Shown here piece after piece: positions 6,430 through 10,092 of a stretch of 10,092 nucleotides of DNA (its first letter is position 1; each line of letters begins with the position of its first letter). The position numbers were made by a program, and so were the translations under genes. The notes below the pieces were generated by a model, which had not been told where the DNA came from, made no database searches, and saw nothing but the letters and a program-made list of their open reading frames with translations. The DNA is from UBA1151 sp963579925. Lineage in GTDB: Bacteria; Chloroflexota; Dehalococcoidia; Lucifugimonadales; Lucifugimonadaceae. The stretch spans positions 1 to 10,092 of the forward strand of contig CAUZJA010000094.1 in NCBI GenBank assembly GCA_963579925.1, written 5' to 3'.

Positions 6430-6438
6430 CCACCCACC

Positions 6439-7917
6439 TTGAGCCCAAACATCGTCTTCATGTTCAGCGACCAACAGCGATACGACACGCTGGCGGCCTA
6501 CGGCAACGACTGGATTCAGACGCCAAACCTGAACAAGCTCGCGGAGCGCAGCATTGTCTTCGAGCGCGCTTACGTCACCCAGCCGGTGTGCACTCCCGCG
6601 CGTGCCTCAATCCTCACCGGTCTCTACCCGCACACCGCCGGCCCAATCGTGAATCACATCCCGCTGCCAGCAGACACGAAGACGTTTGCCGAGTATCTGC
6701 CCGATGAGTATGAAACGGCGTGGTTCGGCAAGTGGCATCTCGGTGACGATACCGTGAAGCAGCACGGCTGGAAGAACTGGATCAGCTCCGAAGATGGCCA
6801 CCACGAGAGCTACTCAAGCGACGAGTTGCCCCTGAGCGACTACCACCGATACATGGAGAGTCGCGGCTACAAGCCTGAAGGAACCGCGCCACAAGGACGC
6901 GCTATTTTCACGTCGGGCCAGCGGTCACAAATGCCGCCGGAAGATCAGATGTCCCACTTCCTGGGCCGCGCTGCGGTCGATTTCATCGGCCGCAACGCCG
7001 ATAAACCATTCGCCCTTTTCCTCAGTACGTTCGAGCCACACTCCCCCTACTCAGGTCCGTACAACGAGCTCTACGACCCCGCCGAGCTCCCCGTCGGGCC
7101 AGCCTTTCTACAGCAGCCAGAAAGCGCATCCCTCTACCACCGCACTCGCGCCTCGTACTACTCGAAGTTCCTCACCGAAGGCGGATCGCGCGATGATCCC
7201 TATATGCGCGAATACCTCCTCGACCCGGATCTGACGCTCGACTCCGAGCTCGACTGGCGGGTACTACGCGCCAAGTACCTCTCCAACATCACACTGGTCG
7301 ACGACATGGCCGGAATGGTGCTGAACGCGCTGGAAGCCAACGGACTCGCAGACGACACCATAGTCGTCTTCACAAGTGAGCACGGCGAGATGGCGGGCGA
7401 CCATTGCATGCTGGAAAAGCGCTCGCTCTACGAAGAGTCGGCCAGAGTCCCGCTGTTGATGCACGTCCCCGGAATGGATGCAGGCACACGCACCGTCAAC
7501 GGCAACATTAGCCAGGTAGACCTGCTCCCAACCCTCCTCGAACTAATGGGCGAATCCGCGCCAACCGACATCGAAGGCAAATCAGTGGCCGCCACACTCG
7601 AGTCCGGCGGCAACCTCGAGTCCAACGATGTCTTCATGGAATGGAACGGCACCGGCGGCCTTGCCGATCGCAACCTGGGCAGCGAAGACATCAACCTGCT
7701 CAACACCGCCCCCTGGCGTGGTGTCGTCTCCGGCAACTGGAAGTTTTGCTACTGCCCCACCGACAAGAACGAGCTATACAACCTCGCCGACGATCCCCAC
7801 GAAATGACCAACCTCGTCGACGACCCCGCCCACGCAGACACAGTCATCAGAATGGCCGCCCGCCTCCGCGAATGGAGCGAACGCACGAACGACACCGTGC
7901 CGATTACCGTGAACTGA
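6439..7917 (+). CDS. Type I (formylglycine) sulfatase, cytosolic
   Basis: With the TTG start at 6439 the protein has 492 residues and begins MSPNIVFMFSDQQRYD, the classic sulfatase opening strand carrying the calcium ligand Asp11. The formylglycine motif is C-T-P-A-R at 51-55, inside CTPARASILTG, so Cys51 should be oxidised by a formylglycine-generating enzyme encoded elsewhere. Further active-site parts are GKWHLG (97-102), EPHSPY (199-204), SEHGEM (313-318) and Lys327 (MLEKRS). The second metal site is usually Asp-His or Asp-Asn; here it is Glu314-His315. The C-terminal PWRGVVSGNWK and ELYNLADDPHE segments are typical. There is no signal peptide, so it should cleave sulfate esters in the cytosol, from a small imported substrate rather than a polymer. 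It diverges from the LDH2-led operon. An ATG at 6394 is an alternative start. Substrate unknown; a choline-sulfatase-like or sugar-sulfate role is possible. Confidence 0.93.
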   Translation: MSPNIVFMFSDQQRYDTLAAYGNDWIQTPNLNKLAERSIVFERAYVTQPVCTPARASILTGLYPHTAGPIVNHIPLPADTKTFAEYLPDEYETAWFGKWHLGDDTVKQHGWKNWISSEDGHHESYSSDELPLSDYHRYMESRGYKPEGTAPQGRAIFTSGQRSQMPPEDQMSHFLGRAAVDFIGRNADKPFALFLSTFEPHSPYSGPYNELYDPAELPVGPAFLQQPESASLYHRTRASYYSKFLTEGGSRDDPYMREYLLDPDLTLDSELDWRVLRAKYLSNITLVDDMAGMVLNALEANGLADDTIVVFTSEHGEMAGDHCMLEKRSLYEESARVPLLMHVPGMDAGTRTVNGNISQVDLLPTLLELMGESAPTDIEGKSVAATLESGGNLESNDVFMEWNGTGGLADRNLGSEDINLLNTAPWRGVVSGNWKFCYCPTDKNELYNLADDPHEMTNLVDDPAHADTVIRMAARLREWSERTNDTVPITVN

Positions 7918-7944
7918 CGGCGCAAATGGCGCCTACGACATAGC

Positions 7945-7962
7945 GCGGGCATACCTGCCCGC
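7945..7962. repeat. GC-rich REP-like hairpin after the sulfatase
   Basis: GCGGGCA-TACC-TGCCCGC forms a perfect 7-bp stem with a four-base loop, 27 bases after the sulfatase stop. A smaller hairpin GGCGC-AAATG-GCGCC precedes it at about 7919-7933. No T-run follows on either strand, so this looks more like a REP-type palindrome or mRNA-end stabiliser between convergent genes than a standard intrinsic terminator. Confidence 0.5.
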
Positions 7963-7988
7963 ACCGGCATTGTGCGGCATCAAGTAGT

Positions 7989-8052
7989 GGGCGCGAGGCA
8001 AGGTTCCCTGAGGAAACTCGAAGGGCACCTTTCCGGCATCCGCCACGCGCCC
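7989..8052. other. Nested stem-loop element between convergent genes
   Basis: An outer perfect 7-bp stem, GGGCGCG (7989-7995) with CGCGCCC (8046-8052), encloses a second stem, AAGGTTCCCT (8000-8009) with AGGGCACCTT (8022-8031), having one mismatch. Inside that, GAG-GAAA-CTC (8010-8019) makes a 3-bp stem capped by a GAAA tetraloop. The nesting is seen directly; whether it acts as RNA is unknown. A G-C rich stretch and TTTTT (about 8068-8072) follow, but not directly after a stem. It could be part of a dispersed repeat together with the hairpin at 7945-7962. Confidence 0.4.
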
Positions 8053-8108
8053 AACATCGACCTGCGGTTTTTGATCCCCGCCGCCCTGCGGCCAGTACGG
8101 CCCTTGGG

Positions 8109-8975
8109 TCAAACCAGCGCGATAATCACCAGTCCAGACACCACCAGCGCCGCCGCCGTTAGCTTCTGCGTCACGATGCCAAATGTGAGCGTCTCCTCAA
8201 GGGGCAGTGGCGTTTTCCATGATAGGAACACGCTCACGAAGAAGACGATCAGCGGCGTCGTCCCCACAATCGCGCTGGTCAACGATAGCGGCCCATTCGC
8301 AATCGCATACGTAATCAGTGACATCGCGATAGTCGCGAACCCAACATCGATAGCCAGTGCGCCAAACTCCCGCCGCCCCCGCATGAACGTGAACAGTTCT
8401 ATCGCAATGTCACGTCGCAAGTTCATCGGCAGCATCACCATCGCCATGCCCCCGCTGCGCAACCCCAGCGCCTGCCAGAATGAGATATCGTCGGTGACCG
8501 TCTTCAGCATCGTCTGCGCCACCGCCACGATCGCCACCGCGACGAGAAGTATTCCGACCGAGCGGGAGATAGGTATTCGCCCGCCCTTGCCTGAAAAATC
8601 CAATGCCGCGATCAATACCCCACCAATAGCCAACACCGCGGCGACCGACTCGACAACCGACAGGCTCTCGCCAAGGAACAACACCGCGAAAACTACGGCC
8701 AGCATCGGATGTGACTGCGATATTGGGGTGATGCGCGAGACCTCTTCACGGCTCAACGACCACAAGATCGCTGGCGAACCGATGCCCCACATAACGCCAA
8801 CCCCAACACCCTTAATCACCGCGTCCGTAGGCATGCCGGTATATGAATCCATGAAGGCGACAATGATGAACGTGATGAGCGTCTGGAATCCGATGAATAG
8901 CAGGAACGACCGCACCCGCAGGCCAAGGCCGGTCATCACTATCTTGTCGGCGATGTTGAGCATCGCCATCATCAC
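8109..8975 (-). CDS. EamA/DMT-superfamily permease (true start probably ATC at 9008)
   Basis: A very hydrophobic protein with the two-fold EamA repeat of drug/metabolite transporters, which export or import amino acids, sugars or other small metabolites through the inner membrane. From the GTG at 8975 it has 288 residues and about nine membrane spans, for example near 23-42, 53-74, 84-101, 108-126, 137-157, 206-225, 231-252 and 271-288. The first repeat ends in AVVFAVLFLGESL, a typical EamA motif. The missing first span is encoded upstream in the same frame (DWTVAALIAAV-MMAML), back to an ATC at 9008-9006 with GAGGG eight bases before it. Starting there gives 299 residues and ten spans, the family norm. 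No ATG, GTG or TTG lies between the upstream TAG and 8975. The gene follows the GH32-like gene directly and is probably translated with it. Substrate unknown. Confidence 0.85.
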   Translation of the reverse strand: MMMAMLNIADKIVMTGLGLRVRSFLLFIGFQTLITFIIVAFMDSYTGMPTDAVIKGVGVGVMWGIGSPAILWSLSREEVSRITPISQSHPMLAVVFAVLFLGESLSVVESVAAVLAIGGVLIAALDFSGKGGRIPISRSVGILLVAVAIVAVAQTMLKTVTDDISFWQALGLRSGGMAMVMLPMNLRRDIAIELFTFMRGRREFGALAIDVGFATIAMSLITYAIANGPLSLTSAIVGTTPLIVFFVSVFLSWKTPLPLEETLTFGIVTQKLTAAALVVSGLVIIALV

Positions 8976-9016
8976 GGCTGCAATCAGCGCCGCTACGGTC
9001 CAATCGATTGGTCTGG

Positions 9017-9021
9017 CCCTC
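9017..9021 (-). promoter_or_regulatory. Ribosome binding site GAGGG overlapping the stop codon of the GH32-like gene
   Basis: GAGGG on the minus strand uses the last base of the TAG stop (9023-9021) and stands eight bases before ATC (9008-9006). The placement suggests translational coupling between the GH32-like gene and the permease, and supports the longer permease start. Confidence 0.4.
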
Positions 9022-10092
9022 TAGGTATTCCGCAACTCAGGCCAGATGCAATCCATCTGCCACGCATCCAGCGACACCAACTTTGCGGTGCCGCCGCGGG
9101 CGAAAAACGAGACGCCCGTGCTGTCATCGCGATCAGGGTACGCCCTTAGAGTCAGCGACTGAACGTCATTTACGAACACTTCTACGATGCTTCGGTCCAC
9201 AAACACCCGCAATCGCAACGGCTCGTCCTCAGCGATATCGATGTGCCCAATCTCCGGCGTGCGTGACACGAGATCGGTTCGATTTGACGATGACGTACCG
9301 TCGATCTGTATCCGCGGGTTGTCGAACTTCCGTATCGCGTCCGGGAAGAACGATATACGTGTCTGCTCTTCCGCATCCGGCGACCTGAGCACCCGAAACC
9401 CCACCTCGTGCGCATCGCCCGGCTCGATCACCGCTTCAATCTCGATCGCGCTGCCAGACACCCCATCGAGCACGATGTCCTCGCCTGCGCCCGCTTCTAT
9501 CGAACTCAGCGCCACATGTTCACCACGCAGCGATTTCATCTCCTCCACCGGCTGGATCAACAGCGAATCGTCATCCGCCAGCGACAGGTGGTACGGCAAC
9601 GTCATGATGTCGCGCCAGCCCTGCTCATCCCGGCTCTCCTTCACGTTAAAGATTCCGATGTAGCGTCCAGAATCATCGACTGTGGCCGACGGCGCATGGA
9701 GGCTACCAATCACCAGCGGCCCGTTATTCAGTCGGCCGTGATAATCCGGCGAAAACTGGTGCGTCGCCGAGTCATAGTCACCCACGAAATACTGCCCACC
9801 GCGCTTGTGGCTGAAGAACAGCAGCATGTGCTTGCCGTTGCCAATCGGCCAGAAGTTCGGCACCGCATAGTCCTCACCCGGCTCAGTGGCGTAGTTGCCC
9901 TCAACCAGCGGACCAAGATGCTCCCACGTCTTCAGATCGACCGACCGAAACACGTGGTCGATTCCCACGCAGTCGACGCTCCTCGCGCCATCCTTGAAGA
10001 CGCCAGAGAGAGCGTAGTAGCCGTCGTTCTCTTTCCATATGCACGGGTCGAACACGCGATAGGGGTATCCGTTGTCGTCAACATCAACAATC
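9021..10092 (-). CDS. GH32-like beta-propeller and beta-sandwich protein (partial, 5' end beyond the window)
   Basis: The frame stays open to the right edge, so the N-terminus, including any WMNDPNG nucleophile motif and signal peptide, is missing; the GTG at 10055 is internal (…NGYPYRVFDPCIWK). Seen from there, residues 1 to about 175 are the rest of a five-bladed propeller and about 185-340 form the C-terminal sandwich with the typical LRVFVDRSIVEVFVND. GH32 enzymes hydrolyse or transfer fructosyl units (invertase, levanase, inulinase). The usual FRDP is VFDP, and the usual WECPD with the acid/base Glu is YAVPN (63-67); a Glu61-Asp62 pair precedes it. The IGNGKHMLLFFSH and GGQYFVGDYD segments are as in GH32. 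It may act on a different glycan or have lost hydrolase activity. Its stop codon abuts the permease gene, so the two probably form an operon for uptake and processing. Confidence 0.82.
   Translation of the reverse strand, partial: IVDVDDNGYPYRVFDPCIWKENDGYYALSGVFKDGARSVDCVGIDHVFRSVDLKTWEHLGPLVEGNYATEPGEDYAVPNFWPIGNGKHMLLFFSHKRGGQYFVGDYDSATHQFSPDYHGRLNNGPLVIGSLHAPSATVDDSGRYIGIFNVKESRDEQGWRDIMTLPYHLSLADDDSLLIQPVEEMKSLRGEHVALSSIEAGAGEDIVLDGVSGSAIEIEAVIEPGDAHEVGFRVLRSPDAEEQTRISFFPDAIRKFDNPRIQIDGTSSSNRTDLVSRTPEIGHIDIAEDEPLRLRVFVDRSIVEVFVNDVQSLTLRAYPDRDDSTGVSFFARGGTAKLVSLDAWQMDCIWPELRNT

Noticed and set aside
6226..6438. N-terminal extension of the sulfatase to a start inside the LDH2-family gene
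   Set aside because: The extra residues overlap the coding region and promoter of the divergent gene, show no domain and precede the canonical sulfatase opening strand; a ribosome binding site points to 6439.
7989..8052. RNase P or SRP RNA fragment, suggested by GAGGAAACTC and the GNRA loop
   Set aside because: The surrounding conserved helices and sequences of those RNAs are missing and the element is far too short.
7972..9024. Long plus-strand open frame of 350 codons opposite the permease
   Set aside because: The translation is rich in Ser, Thr, Ile, Ala and Arg without domain logic and lies antisense to a clear ten-span permease, so it is a shadow of the GC-rich codon pattern.

Overview
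The window is a catabolic, accessory-type stretch of a free-living bacterium. It is moderately GC-rich, with short intergenic gaps, Shine-Dalgarno sites and frequent TTG starts. Two divergent enolase-superfamily enzymes, a sulfatase, an LDH2-type dehydrogenase, NHL propellers and a GH32-type protein in 10 kb resemble the gene content of marine SAR202-type Chloroflexota, or of sponge-associated and planctomycete-like lineages. This is inferred from gene content only; there is no rRNA or other marker gene here.

Layout. The left edge holds the first 19 codons of an ABC ATPase (minus strand, 1-57). A 443-bp non-coding region follows (58-500). Its right half carries a degenerate 59-bp tandem repeat and a REP-like palindrome. 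A mandelate-racemase-subgroup enzyme (plus, 501-1658) converges on a four-gene minus-strand block, read right to left: LDH2-family dehydrogenase (6319-5243), a PAL-like NHL propeller (5197-4304), a second PAL-like NHL propeller (4189-3152) and a ManD/RspA-type acid-sugar dehydratase (3065-1782). A compact divergent promoter region (about 6314-6438) separates this block from a formylglycine sulfatase (plus, 6439-7917). Beyond a hairpin-rich gap (7918-8108) lie an EamA/DMT permease (minus) and, just upstream of it, a GH32-like protein running off the right edge (minus, 9021-10092). These last two are very probably co-transcribed.

How the genes may work together. The minus block looks like an operon for an oxidised small molecule: an NAD(P)-dependent 2-hydroxyacid-type dehydrogenase, two propellers and an acid-sugar dehydratase. 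The sulfatase, permease and GH32-like protein could supply or import a sulfated or glycosidic precursor. The most striking observation is that both propellers keep the six residues I recall as the metal-binding and catalytic set of peptidyl-alpha-hydroxyglycine alpha-amidating lyase (PAL), yet have no signal peptide and no monooxygenase partner here. They may be cytosolic lyases or lactonases acting on an unknown substrate. Other oddities are altered GH32 signature motifs, a missing canonical His in the ManD-like enzyme, and a permease whose only well-placed start codon is ATC.
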